Assembly (NCBI GenBank): GCA_023390955.1 | Contig: JAEWBW010000626.1 | Location: 1 to 13,613 of the forward strand | Source: Pseudomonadota bacterium | Lineage (GTDB): Bacteria > Pseudomonadota > Alphaproteobacteria > Rhizobiales > Xanthobacteraceae | DNA length: 13,613 nt | Reading direction: 5' to 3' | Part shown: positions 1 through 6,219 of the stretch, piece after piece | How the letters are laid out: each line of letters starts with the position of its first letter | Position numbering within the stretch: the first letter of the stretch is position 1 | The notes under the pieces: model-generated | What the model was told of the DNA's origin: nothing | Database searches by the model: none | What the model saw: only the letters and a program-made list of their open reading frames with translations | Position numbers and translations under genes: made by a program

Positions 1-1171
1 TCAGGCGGCCCTCATGCGAGACGAGGCGCTTGTTGATATCGTAGAGCTGCTCGACGAGTGAGTCGATACGCGCCTGGTTCAGGCGCAGCGACTTCACCTC
101 GACGATGATCTCGTCCTTGAGCTTGCGATACTTGCGCTCCTGGTGCGGCGAGAGCGAGGGGCCGTGCGAGGTGCTCTCGAGCTGGTTCTGGATGTCCTGC
201 TCTTGCAGCTTGCGCAGCTTCTTGTAGTTCTCGGCGATCTTGTCGAAGATCTCGACGACCTTCGGCTTGAGCTCGGCCTCGATGGCCGCGAGCGACATCT
301 GGTTCTCGAACTCGTCGTCCTCGTCCATGTCGGCTTCGGCGGCGGCTTCGCCCGGATCCTTGTCGGCTTCAGCGCCGTTGCCGGCGGCGGGCGCCGGGCG
401 GAACGGGGTCGGCGACGGCGGTGCTGCCGGCGGCGCGACATGCGCGGGCGCGCCAGCGGTGGCGGCGCCGCCTTCAGCGGAGGCTTCGCCGTTTTCGCCG
501 GCGGGACCGCCGATCATCGCAGTGTTCATGCCGCCCTTGGCGTCCGGGCCTGCATAGGTCGCTTCGAGATCGATGATGTCGCGAAGGAAGATCTTTCCTT
601 CGTTGAGCTCGTCGCGCCAGATGATGATGGCCTGGAAGGTCAGCGGGCTTTCGCAGAGGCCCGCGATCATCGCCTCGCGGCCGGCCTCGATGCGCTTGGC
701 GATCGCGATTTCGCCTTCGCGGGAGAGCAGCTCGACGGTGCCCATCTCGCGCAGATACATGCGCACGGGATCGTCGGTGCGTTCGCCCGGCTCGCTCTTC
801 TTGACCTCGGTGACGGCCTTCTGCGTGACCTCGACGAGCTCGTTGTCGGTCTCGTCCTCGCCGCCTTCGTCCTTGTCCTCTTCGCCTTCGCTGTCGTCGG
901 CTTCGGTGACGTTGATGCCCATGTCGGAGAGCATCGACATGATGTCCTCGATCTGCTCGGGCGAGGTCTGGTCGGACGGCAAAACTTCATTGAGCTGATC
1001 GAAGGTCACGAAGCCGCGCTTCTTGGCCTGCTTGATCATCTTCTTCACTGCTGCGTCGGACAGGTCGAGCAACGGCGAGGGCGCGTCCTGGGAATCCTTC
1101 TCCGGAGCGTCCGCTGCCTTGTCGTCCTTTTCCTTGTCCTTCGTCTGCAGCGTCTTTGCCTTGGTGGCCAT
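1..1171 (-). CDS. rpoD: RNA polymerase sigma factor RpoD (sigma-70/SigA), N-terminal part, cut by window edge
   Basis: This is the housekeeping sigma factor, which directs RNA polymerase to most promoters. The 390 visible codons start MATKAKTLQTKDKEK and run open off the left edge. Region 1.1, which blocks DNA binding by free sigma, covers about residues 35-90 (KKRGFVTFDQLNEVLP). An acidic stretch follows (about 90-110), then region 1.2 at about 133-164 (DDPVRMYLREMGTVELLSRE). The non-conserved region begins near 190, has a Gly/Ala/Pro-rich low-complexity part at about 207-290, and ends in a charged helical part (LVEQLYDINKRLVSHEGRL). Regions 2-4, which bind the -10 and -35 elements, lie outside the window. 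The ATG at 1171 is preceded by AGGAG six bases upstream; a second ATG four bases upstream is in another frame. It lies downstream of dnaG on the same strand, as in many proteobacteria. I am very sure of the identity. Confidence 0.97.
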   Translation of the reverse strand, partial: MATKAKTLQTKDKEKDDKAADAPEKDSQDAPSPLLDLSDAAVKKMIKQAKKRGFVTFDQLNEVLPSDQTSPEQIEDIMSMLSDMGINVTEADDSEGEEDKDEGGEDETDNELVEVTQKAVTEVKKSEPGERTDDPVRMYLREMGTVELLSREGEIAIAKRIEAGREAMIAGLCESPLTFQAIIIWRDELNEGKIFLRDIIDLEATYAGPDAKGGMNTAMIGGPAGENGEASAEGGAATAGAPAHVAPPAAPPSPTPFRPAPAAGNGAEADKDPGEAAAEADMDEDDEFENQMSLAAIEAELKPKVVEIFDKIAENYKKLRKLQEQDIQNQLESTSHGPSLSPHQERKYRKLKDEIIVEVKSLRLNQARIDSLVEQLYDINKRLVSHEGRL

Positions 1172-1451
1172 CCATTGCTCCTAACGCGATCCATGCAGAC
1201 GTTCGCAGCGCCTGCGTGAATTCACTTCAACCTGTTGCGCGATGCTCTCGCTTCGTCAGATCTCGACACGGAAAGGGCGGCGCAAACGTCGTTCGCCACC
1301 CCGCTTCTTCTCTCGCCGGATTTGCCTAACGCTTCGTGAGCCCCTTTGTCGCCGGCGATGCAGGTATCGTGATAACAGCACTTGCGCGGATTCATTCCTG
1401 ACGCGTCTGTTTTGCCTGCGGCCGCCTGTTGGCCAAAGTGCTACAAGACCG

Positions 1452-1466
1452 TTAAGTCTCGATTAA
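1452..1466. promoter_or_regulatory. CtrA-type binding box (TTAA-N7-TTAA)
   Basis: The sequence TTAAGTCTCGATTAA is an exact match to the full CtrA consensus TTAA-N7-TTAA, and the next base (C) also fits the common TTAAC extension. CtrA is the cell-cycle response regulator of alphaproteobacteria. The box is intergenic, about 280 bases before the rpoD start and 79 bases past the dnaG stop. In this GC-rich DNA two exact TTAA half-sites at the right spacing are unlikely by chance. Binding is not shown. Confidence 0.5.
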
Positions 1467-1478
1467 CCCTGTTTTTGC

Positions 1479-1499
1479 CGCCAAACCTTGGATTTGGCG
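1479..1499. terminator. Small hairpin after dnaG, terminator-like only on the plus strand
   Basis: A 7-bp perfect inverted repeat, CGCCAAA / TTTGGCG, encloses a 7-base loop. On the plus strand it is followed by GAGTCTTTTT, resembling a weak intrinsic terminator, but no plus-strand gene precedes it. In the dnaG-to-rpoD direction there is no T-run after it, so there it might only be a processing or attenuation hairpin, or stop antisense transcripts. Confidence 0.3.
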
Positions 1500-1544
1500 A
1501 GTCTTTTTGCGGTTCCGGCCCCGGCCGTCCGCATGATTTTTTCA

Positions 1545-3560
1545 TCACATCGTCTTCTGGACCCGGCCGGACAGCTCGCCAAAACCCTCGATCAGCGCCT
1601 CGGTACCATCCACCTCGGCGATTCTGGCCTTGACGTCCTTCAGCCATGCCAAATTGGCCTCGCTGGGGTCCTCCCCCAAGGCCAGCTCGGCGTCCTTCAA
1701 TTCCCTAAGTAGTGAATGCCACTGCCGATGCAAGGCGACCAGCTGGTGCCAGGTGGCGAGAACGTCGTCCTGCGCCGCCCCTTCCCTTGCGCCCCACACC
1801 GCCGCGGTGGTGATCGCGCCGTCAACCCTTTGAAGAGACTGCGTAAATCCGCCCTTCTCGAGATCGGCGCGCATCTTTTCGGCCTGTTCGCCGGGGTCCG
1901 GCGAATGGTGATGATCGTGGGCAAAGGCGGCAATGATGCCGGCCCGGAGCTTGTGGGCCTCCGGATGGGCAAGCTCCAGGGCGGCCACCTCCTCCAGATG
2001 CTCATGGAGCAGCCAGGGGTGATTGATCAGGCTCTGCAGGATCAGGGCCTCCCGGCGGGACATGGCACTTCTCTGTCCGCGCATGATCGGGCTCGACGCG
2101 AGCTGGGGGCTCGCCGCCTGGTAGGGGCCGGAGGGCAGCGGGGTCGGACCCGGGGGGCCGCGGCGCCCGCCGCCAAATCCCTGGCCGCCGCCGAATCGAT
2201 TCGGCTGTCCGCCGCCGCGGGGCTGGAAGGCGCGGCCGCCCGCGCCTTGCCGGAAATTGCCGCGATCGCCAAAGCCGCCCCGCCCGCCTTCGGGCGCAAA
2301 GGCGCGCCGCAGCCGCTCGGCAAAGTCGTCGCGATAATAGCGTCGCACCACCTCGTCACGGATGCCGTTGGAGAGCTCCTTGATGCGCGCTTCCAGCGCA
2401 GCGCGGCGCTCGGGCGTGGCGAAGTTGCCGCCCTCGAGCTCGCGCGACCAGAGCACCTCGGCGAGCGGACGCGCCGCAGCCATGACTTCCTCGAGCGCAC
2501 CGCGGCCGCCGGAGCGGACGAGATCGTCGGGGTCCTGCCCTTCGGGCAGCAGCGCGAAGCGCAGGCTCTTGCCGGGCGCGAGGAACGGCAGCGCGAGATC
2601 GGCGGCGCGGAATGCGGCCTTCTGTCCGGCGCGGTCACCATCGAAGCAGAGGATCGGCTCGTCCGCCATCTTCCAGAGCAGCGCGAGCTGGCTCTCGGTC
2701 AGCGCGGTGCCGAGCGGCGCGACGGCGCCCGGAAAACCCGCGGTGACCATGGCGATGACGTCGACATAGCCTTCGACCACGACGATCGGGCTGCCGTCAT
2801 GCGCGGCCTTTCGCGCGGTCGGGTGATTGTAGAGATTGTCGCCCTTGTGGAAGAGCGGCGTCTCCGGCGAATTCAGGTATTTTGCCGGAACGTCCTTCTC
2901 CAGCGCGCGCCCGCCGAAGGCGATGACGCGACCGCGCAGATCCGTGATCGGAAACATCACGCGATCGCGGAAGCGATCATAGGGCACGGGGATGTCGTCG
3001 CCGCCGACCAGCAGGCCGGTCTCGATCATGTCTTCGACCGAGACGCCCTGCTTGCCGAGATGCTCCTTCAGCGCGAAGCGTTCGGGCGAGGCGTAGCCCA
3101 TGCGAAACTGCAATTGCGTCGCCGGCGATAGCGCGCGATCGGCGAGATAGCCGCGCGCCTTCGCGCCGAGACGCGAGGCCAGCGTCTCCGAAAAGTATTT
3201 TGCGGCAAGATCCATCACGTCATGCAGCGTGCGGCGGCGCTGCTCGTGCCGCGCGGCATCGGGCGTGACCGCCGGCAATGGAAGACCCGCCATGTTGGCG
3301 AGCCGCTCGACGGCTTCGGCGAACGGCAGGCCATCGGTCTCCATCACGAAGGTGATGATGTCGCCGTGCTTGCCGGAGGAGAAGTCGTGGTAAAAACCCT
3401 TCTGGTCATTCACGTAGAATGACGGCGTCTTCTCCTGCTGGAACGGCGACAGCCCCTTCCACTCCCGCCCCGCCTTCTTCAGCTTCACGCGCTTGCCCAC
3501 GACTTCGGAGACCGAAAGCCGGGCGCGGAGTTCGTCGAGGAATTGGGGCGTGAAGCGCAT
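1545..3560 (-). CDS. dnaG: DNA primase DnaG, with degenerate zinc ribbon and RGG-rich linker
   Basis: DnaG makes the RNA primers for lagging-strand synthesis at the replication fork. The 671 residues start MRFTPQFLDELRARLSVSEVV, the usual DnaG N-terminus. The zinc-ribbon domain (about 30-90) keeps its fold-specific sequence (SPFQQEKTPSFYVND, GFYHDFSSGKHGD), but the four zinc ligands C, H, C, C are replaced by S38, Q41, D59 and S62. The catalytic core follows: RNA-polymerase domain, then TOPRIM with the EGYVDV glutamate E263 and the DGD motif D307/D309 that bind metal. Residues about 422-470 are rich in Gly and Arg (RGG, FGGG). The C-terminal part (about 500-671) matches the helicase-binding domain that contacts DnaB. 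Length is typical to slightly long. A likely promoter lies at 3608-3636, giving a leader of about 40 bases. Identity is certain; zinc loss is read directly from the codons. Confidence 0.98.
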   Translation of the reverse strand: MRFTPQFLDELRARLSVSEVVGKRVKLKKAGREWKGLSPFQQEKTPSFYVNDQKGFYHDFSSGKHGDIITFVMETDGLPFAEAVERLANMAGLPLPAVTPDAARHEQRRRTLHDVMDLAAKYFSETLASRLGAKARGYLADRALSPATQLQFRMGYASPERFALKEHLGKQGVSVEDMIETGLLVGGDDIPVPYDRFRDRVMFPITDLRGRVIAFGGRALEKDVPAKYLNSPETPLFHKGDNLYNHPTARKAAHDGSPIVVVEGYVDVIAMVTAGFPGAVAPLGTALTESQLALLWKMADEPILCFDGDRAGQKAAFRAADLALPFLAPGKSLRFALLPEGQDPDDLVRSGGRGALEEVMAAARPLAEVLWSRELEGGNFATPERRAALEARIKELSNGIRDEVVRRYYRDDFAERLRRAFAPEGGRGGFGDRGNFRQGAGGRAFQPRGGGQPNRFGGGQGFGGGRRGPPGPTPLPSGPYQAASPQLASSPIMRGQRSAMSRREALILQSLINHPWLLHEHLEEVAALELAHPEAHKLRAGIIAAFAHDHHHSPDPGEQAEKMRADLEKGGFTQSLQRVDGAITTAAVWGAREGAAQDDVLATWHQLVALHRQWHSLLRELKDAELALGEDPSEANLAWLKDVKARIAEVDGTEALIEGFGELSGRVQKTM

Positions 3561-3607
3561 GGTCGAGATTCTAGCGCGAAACCGTGTGAGTTGGACGAAA
3601 GGTTACG

Positions 3608-3636
3608 GATATAGGGACAGGCGGGCCAAATGTCAG
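3608..3636 (-). promoter_or_regulatory. Likely sigma70-type promoter of dnaG
   Basis: Read on the minus strand: -35 CTGACA (3631-3636, 5 of 6 to TTGACA), a 17-base spacer, and -10 TATATC (3608-3613, 4 of 6 to TATAAT). Transcription would start near 3600, leaving about 40 bases before the dnaG ATG at 3560. It is also downstream of the 3675-3775 repeat, consistent with dnaG being transcribed apart from the preceding gene. Confidence 0.45.
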
Positions 3637-3675
3637 GTTTGTCCGGTTTATCCGACCTATACACAGGCCTCCCCA

Positions 3676-3775
3676 TCATTCCGGGACGCGCGGAGCGCGG
3701 GTCCGGAATCCATAGATCCGCAAGAATACCGAGAGACATGGATTCCGGGCTCGTCCTTCGGACGCCCCGGAATGA
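3676..3775. repeat. Palindromic intergenic repeat, family A, copy 1
   Basis: Four-arm palindrome. The outer arms TCATTCCGGG (3676-3685) and CCCGGAATGA (3766-3775) are perfect complements, as are the inner arms CCGGAATCCAT (3703-3713) and ATGGATTCCGG (3738-3748). GCGC-rich segments lie between the arms. A shorter relative sits at 8519-8592. It starts 20 bases past the stop of the cyclotransferase gene, so it would be transcribed into that gene's 3' end as a strong structure. It resembles dispersed repeats common between Bradyrhizobium genes; copy number cannot be seen here. Confidence 0.8.
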
Positions 3776-3794
3776 CGGAGGGTTCCAGTTTCCC

Positions 3795-4193
3795 CTAATG
3801 CTCCAGAAACCGCCCGGACTCGATCCGCGGCAGGTCCGCGACCGGCCAGTTGTAGACATAGGTCCAGGCCTGCGTCGTCGCGCCGTCGGCGAGCTGCACA
3901 TCGATCAGCTGACGCAGATATTCGGTCGGCTCCGGAAAGCCTTCGCCGCAGGCCTCGTACATGTCGAGCTCGCCGAGGAGCTCGACGGGCGCGCGCAGAT
4001 GAAACACCTCGCCGTGCACGAGAGCGGATGGCGCATCCGACAGCAGCAGCCCCGGATAGTGCTTTACGAGCACGAGGTGGCCGCGGCAGGTCGCCTCGCC
4101 CAGAAAATCGGCATGGGCGGCGAGCAGCCGCGCCATCGGATGGTCGAAGCCGCGCATCAAGGTGCCGTAGACGAAGAGACGATCGGAGGTCAT
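3795..4193 (-). CDS. Gamma-glutamylcyclotransferase-like (AIG2/GGACT fold) protein
   Basis: A 132-residue cytosolic protein of the gamma-glutamylcyclotransferase-like superfamily. Members release 5-oxoproline from gamma-glutamyl amines or peptides; the exact substrate cannot be told from sequence. The substrate-binding loop is seen as FVYGTLMRG (residues 7-15), and the likely catalytic glutamate is E80 in LDMYEACGEG, the right distance after the YGTLM motif. Length fits the family. The stop is TAG at 3795-3797. The ATG at 4193 is the natural start, just before the YGTLM strand. There is no clear Shine-Dalgarno sequence, and a possible -10 lies only five bases before the ATG, so the message may be leaderless. 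Divergent from the N-formylglutamate amidohydrolase gene. Family is sure; substrate unknown. Confidence 0.9.
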   Translation of the reverse strand: MTSDRLFVYGTLMRGFDHPMARLLAAHADFLGEATCRGHLVLVKHYPGLLLSDAPSALVHGEVFHLRAPVELLGELDMYEACGEGFPEPTEYLRQLIDVQLADGATTQAWTYVYNWPVADLPRIESGRFLEH

Positions 4194-4198
4194 CGCTC

Positions 4199-4228
4199 TC
4201 TATAGCCGTCCCCGGCACGCGGCGACAA
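4199..4228 (-). promoter_or_regulatory. Possible promoter of the cyclotransferase gene (leaderless type)
   Basis: On the minus strand: -35 TTGTCG (4223-4228, 4 of 6), an 18-base spacer, and -10 TATAGA (4199-4204, 4 of 6). The start codon follows after only five bases, so transcription would begin at about the ATG. The match is moderate and could be chance. Confidence 0.3.
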
Positions 4229-4321
4229 CAGCGCGAATTCGCGGGCCGCCCTGCGGGCTGCGGCCATGGCGATCGTGCGCCGGCTCATCTATAGCATCCC
4301 GACCGACATGCTTTTCCCAAG

Positions 4322-4353
4322 ACACTCAACAAGGCACTCAGCAAGGCACTCAG
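4322..4353 (+). repeat. 12-bp tandem repeat directly before a start codon
   Basis: Two and a half copies of a 12-base unit, CACTCAACAAGG then CACTCAGCAAGG then CACTCAG, end one base before the ATG at 4355. Each full unit contains AAGG, a weak Shine-Dalgarno-like core. The in-frame TAG at 4292 shows that the repeat is not part of an N-terminal extension with a normal start codon. A change in copy number could alter the spacing of translation signals; that is speculation. Confidence 0.75.
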
Positions 4354-4354
4354 A

Positions 4355-5152
4355 ATGACCATCGACGCGGTCAGCGCGCCGCTCCTCGGCAGCGACGACA
4401 TCCTGCCGGTGCATGAGGTGAATGCGGACGGGCGCTCGCCCTTCCTGCTCACCTGCGATCATTACGGCCGCGTGCTGCCGCGCAAGCTCGGCGACCTCGG
4501 CGTCGCCGAGAGCGAGCTGACGCGGCACATCGCCTGGGACATCGGCATCGCCGGCGTCGCGGAGCGCCTGGCAAGGATGCTGGATGCGCACCTGGTCGCA
4601 CAGCGCTATTCGCGCCTCGTGATCGACTGCAACCGTCCGCCGGCTGTTGCGAGCTCGATTCCCGTCATCTCGGAGGCGACCAGGATCCCGCGCAATGAGG
4701 GGATTTCCGAGCAGGAGCGCACGATCCGCCGAAGCGAGATTTTCGATCCCTATCATCGCCACATCGGCGCTGTGATCGATACGCGCGTCGCGGCAAAGCG
4801 ACCGACGGTGCTGCTCGCGCTGCACAGTTTTACGCCTGTTTATGCCGGCGTTGCGCGCCCCTGGCACATCGGCACGCTCTACCATCGCGACACGGTGCTG
4901 CCGCGGCTGCTGCTGAGACATCTGCGCGCCGAGGGCGATCTCGTCGTCGGCGACAACGAGCCCTATGCGGTGAGCGACCTCACCGATTACACCATCCCCG
5001 TGCACGGCGAAGCGCGCGGGCTGATCAACACCGGCATCGAGATCCGGCAGGATCTGATCGCGGACCAGTCCGGCCAGCAGCAATGGGCCGAACGGCTGGC
5101 GCGGATTTTTGGCGAGATCGAAACCGAGCTGAAGGCCGAACGATTGGCGTAA
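4355..5152 (+). CDS. N-formylglutamate amidohydrolase family protein
   Basis: A 265-residue protein of the N-formylglutamate amidohydrolase (FGase, HutG-type) family. The founding enzyme hydrolyses N-formyl-L-glutamate to glutamate and formate in the five-step histidine degradation route; many members act on other or unknown N-acyl substrates. Family motifs are seen in order: LLTCDHYG (31-38), HIAWDIG (58-64), RLVIDCNRP (87-95), LALHSFTP (154-161), NEPY (201-204) and EIRQDLI (229-235). The His, Asp and Glu residues in these are candidates for metal binding and catalysis. No signal peptide, so cytosolic. ATG 4355 is the only start after an in-frame TAG at 4292. No other hut gene is in the window, so a role in histidine use is not supported by neighbours. 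Convergent with the next gene, with 11 bases between. Confidence 0.9.
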   Translation: MTIDAVSAPLLGSDDILPVHEVNADGRSPFLLTCDHYGRVLPRKLGDLGVAESELTRHIAWDIGIAGVAERLARMLDAHLVAQRYSRLVIDCNRPPAVASSIPVISEATRIPRNEGISEQERTIRRSEIFDPYHRHIGAVIDTRVAAKRPTVLLALHSFTPVYAGVARPWHIGTLYHRDTVLPRLLLRHLRAEGDLVVGDNEPYAVSDLTDYTIPVHGEARGLINTGIEIRQDLIADQSGQQQWAERLARIFGEIETELKAERLA

Positions 5153-5163
5153 GCCGTTCCCGC

Positions 5164-6144
5164 TCAACCGCTCCGCGTCGCGACGAACAGCGCGGCAGCA
5201 GCGAAGATTGCGGCGAGCCCCCACAGGACATAGGCGATACGGCCGTCGCCGCGGGCATCGAGCGTGGCCTCGGCCGGATTGTCGGGATTGACGTGGACCT
5301 CGACAGTGGCGCCGTCCTGATAGCGCGCCATCAACTTCTCCAGCATCTTGCTGGAGGCTGACGGGGTGTTGGTTGCGACCCGCGCGCATTCATTGGTGTA
5401 ACTGACGTTCTGGTAGCTGTAGGTGTAGCAGACGCGCTTGCCGAACATCTCGGTGCCGCGCGCTTCGCCCGGCTCACTGGCCTCGTGATAATCCTCGTCC
5501 GACAGCGTAATGGTGCCCGACACCACCGGCCAGCTCGCCGCCATCGAGGCCTGCCGCTGCGCAGCCCACGCCATCACGGCAATGACGAGACCGAACGCAC
5601 CGAAGGCAACGACGAGACCGGCCAGATCAGGACGTCCGACGTGATGCGCGAGGTATTGATAACTCTGGTTGAGACCGAATGCCGAGCCGAAGATGATGGC
5701 CACCACGATGGCCGAGCCGATGCCGAGGCAGCCCCACAGCCCCTTCGGCATCTCGCGCTCCAGCACCGCCTGATCGGGATGCCTTGGATTGTAGAAGACG
5801 GTGACGATGCTGCCGGCGGGATATTTCGCGAGCTTCTCGGCGACCTGGAAATTGCCGAGGTCCTCACCGATCGAGATGCGGTTGCAGCGCTGCTTTCGGC
5901 CACCGACGGCGTATTCGTAGGTGACGTTCGCAAAGTTGCGGCTCTCGAAGCGATAGCTCCCTTCGCGCTCGTCGTCGAAGACCTTGACCTCGCGCGTTTC
6001 CGCGACTGACAAGACGACCTTGCCGGCGACTTGCGGCCAGTTGCGCGCCTCGCGCACCTGCCAGGTCTTGACGATGGCGGCAATCAACAGCAGCCCGAGC
6101 GGCGCAAGCAGCATCGCGTAGACGAACCAGGGGAGATCCGGCAC
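5164..6144 (-). CDS. Membrane protein with two DUF3592 domains
   Basis: A 326-residue predicted inner-membrane protein of unknown function. Likely membrane helices are at about 7-26, 137-156, 173-195 and 303-321. Between them lie two related extracytoplasmic or soluble domains, each with the DUF3592 pattern: a starting Trp-Pro with G-x-hydrophobic (WPQVAGKVV at 36; WPVVSGTIT at 205), a Tyr-rich strand (VTYEYAVGG; CYTYSYQNVSY), and a closing NP-x-x-P box (YNPRHPDQAVLE at 118; VNPDNPAEATLD at 285). So the gene looks like an internal duplication of a helix-domain-helix unit. I place the start at GTG 6144, because GAAGGA lies about eight bases before it; a TTG at 6150 is in frame but too close to that sequence. 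It follows the LysE-type gene by 75 bases on the same strand. Confidence 0.85.
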   Translation of the reverse strand: MPDLPWFVYAMLLAPLGLLLIAAIVKTWQVREARNWPQVAGKVVLSVAETREVKVFDDEREGSYRFESRNFANVTYEYAVGGRKQRCNRISIGEDLGNFQVAEKLAKYPAGSIVTVFYNPRHPDQAVLEREMPKGLWGCLGIGSAIVVAIIFGSAFGLNQSYQYLAHHVGRPDLAGLVVAFGAFGLVIAVMAWAAQRQASMAASWPVVSGTITLSDEDYHEASEPGEARGTEMFGKRVCYTYSYQNVSYTNECARVATNTPSASSKMLEKLMARYQDGATVEVHVNPDNPAEATLDARGDGRIAYVLWGLAAIFAAAALFVATRSG

Positions 6145-6162
6145 GGCCAAAATCCTTCGTCA

Positions 6163-6192
6163 GCGGCAATGTCCGATTGGACGCATTGCCGC
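6163..6192. repeat. 9-bp perfect hairpin between the LysE-type and DUF3592 genes
   Basis: GCGGCAATG (6163-6171) and CATTGCCGC (6184-6192) are perfect complements around a 12-base loop, which itself contains TCC/GGA. It lies after the LysE-type stop and before the DUF3592 ribosome binding site. There is no T-run on the minus strand directly after the stem, so it is not a standard intrinsic terminator; it may protect the upstream message or affect translation downstream. Confidence 0.6.
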
Positions 6193-6219
6193 AGGCAAAG
6201 GTTCAAGCCGGGTGTCAGC

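Larger units (their letters stand above)
1172..1544 (-). other. dnaG-rpoD intergenic region (373 bases), leader of rpoD
   Basis: I see no credible gene here: open frames are short and arginine- or proline-rich. Read on the minus strand it holds, in order, a hairpin just after dnaG, a TTAA-N7-TTAA box, a long GC-rich stretch and the rpoD ribosome binding site. I could not pick a convincing -35/-10 pair; a weak extended -10 (TGTTATCAC) occurs about 190 bases before the rpoD ATG without a good -35. The length suggests that rpoD has its own promoter(s) in addition to read-through from dnaG; that is inference. Confidence 0.6.

Noticed and set aside
143..1219. Long open frame on the plus strand opposite rpoD
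   Set aside because: Antisense shadow of a GC-rich gene: no recognisable domain, low-complexity Arg/Leu/Val composition, and rpoD on the other strand is certain.
1172..1451. Heat-shock (sigma32-type) promoter before rpoD
   Set aside because: CTTGTAG occurs near 1442-1450 on the minus strand, but no matching -10 at a usual distance.
1716..3131. 471-codon open frame on the plus strand opposite dnaG
   Set aside because: Mirror of dnaG codon structure, Ala/Arg/Glu-rich, no domain and no ribosome binding site.
4355..5152. Histidine utilisation (hut) cluster
   Set aside because: Only one FGase-family gene is present; no hutH, hutU, hutI or hutC is near, so pathway membership is not supported.
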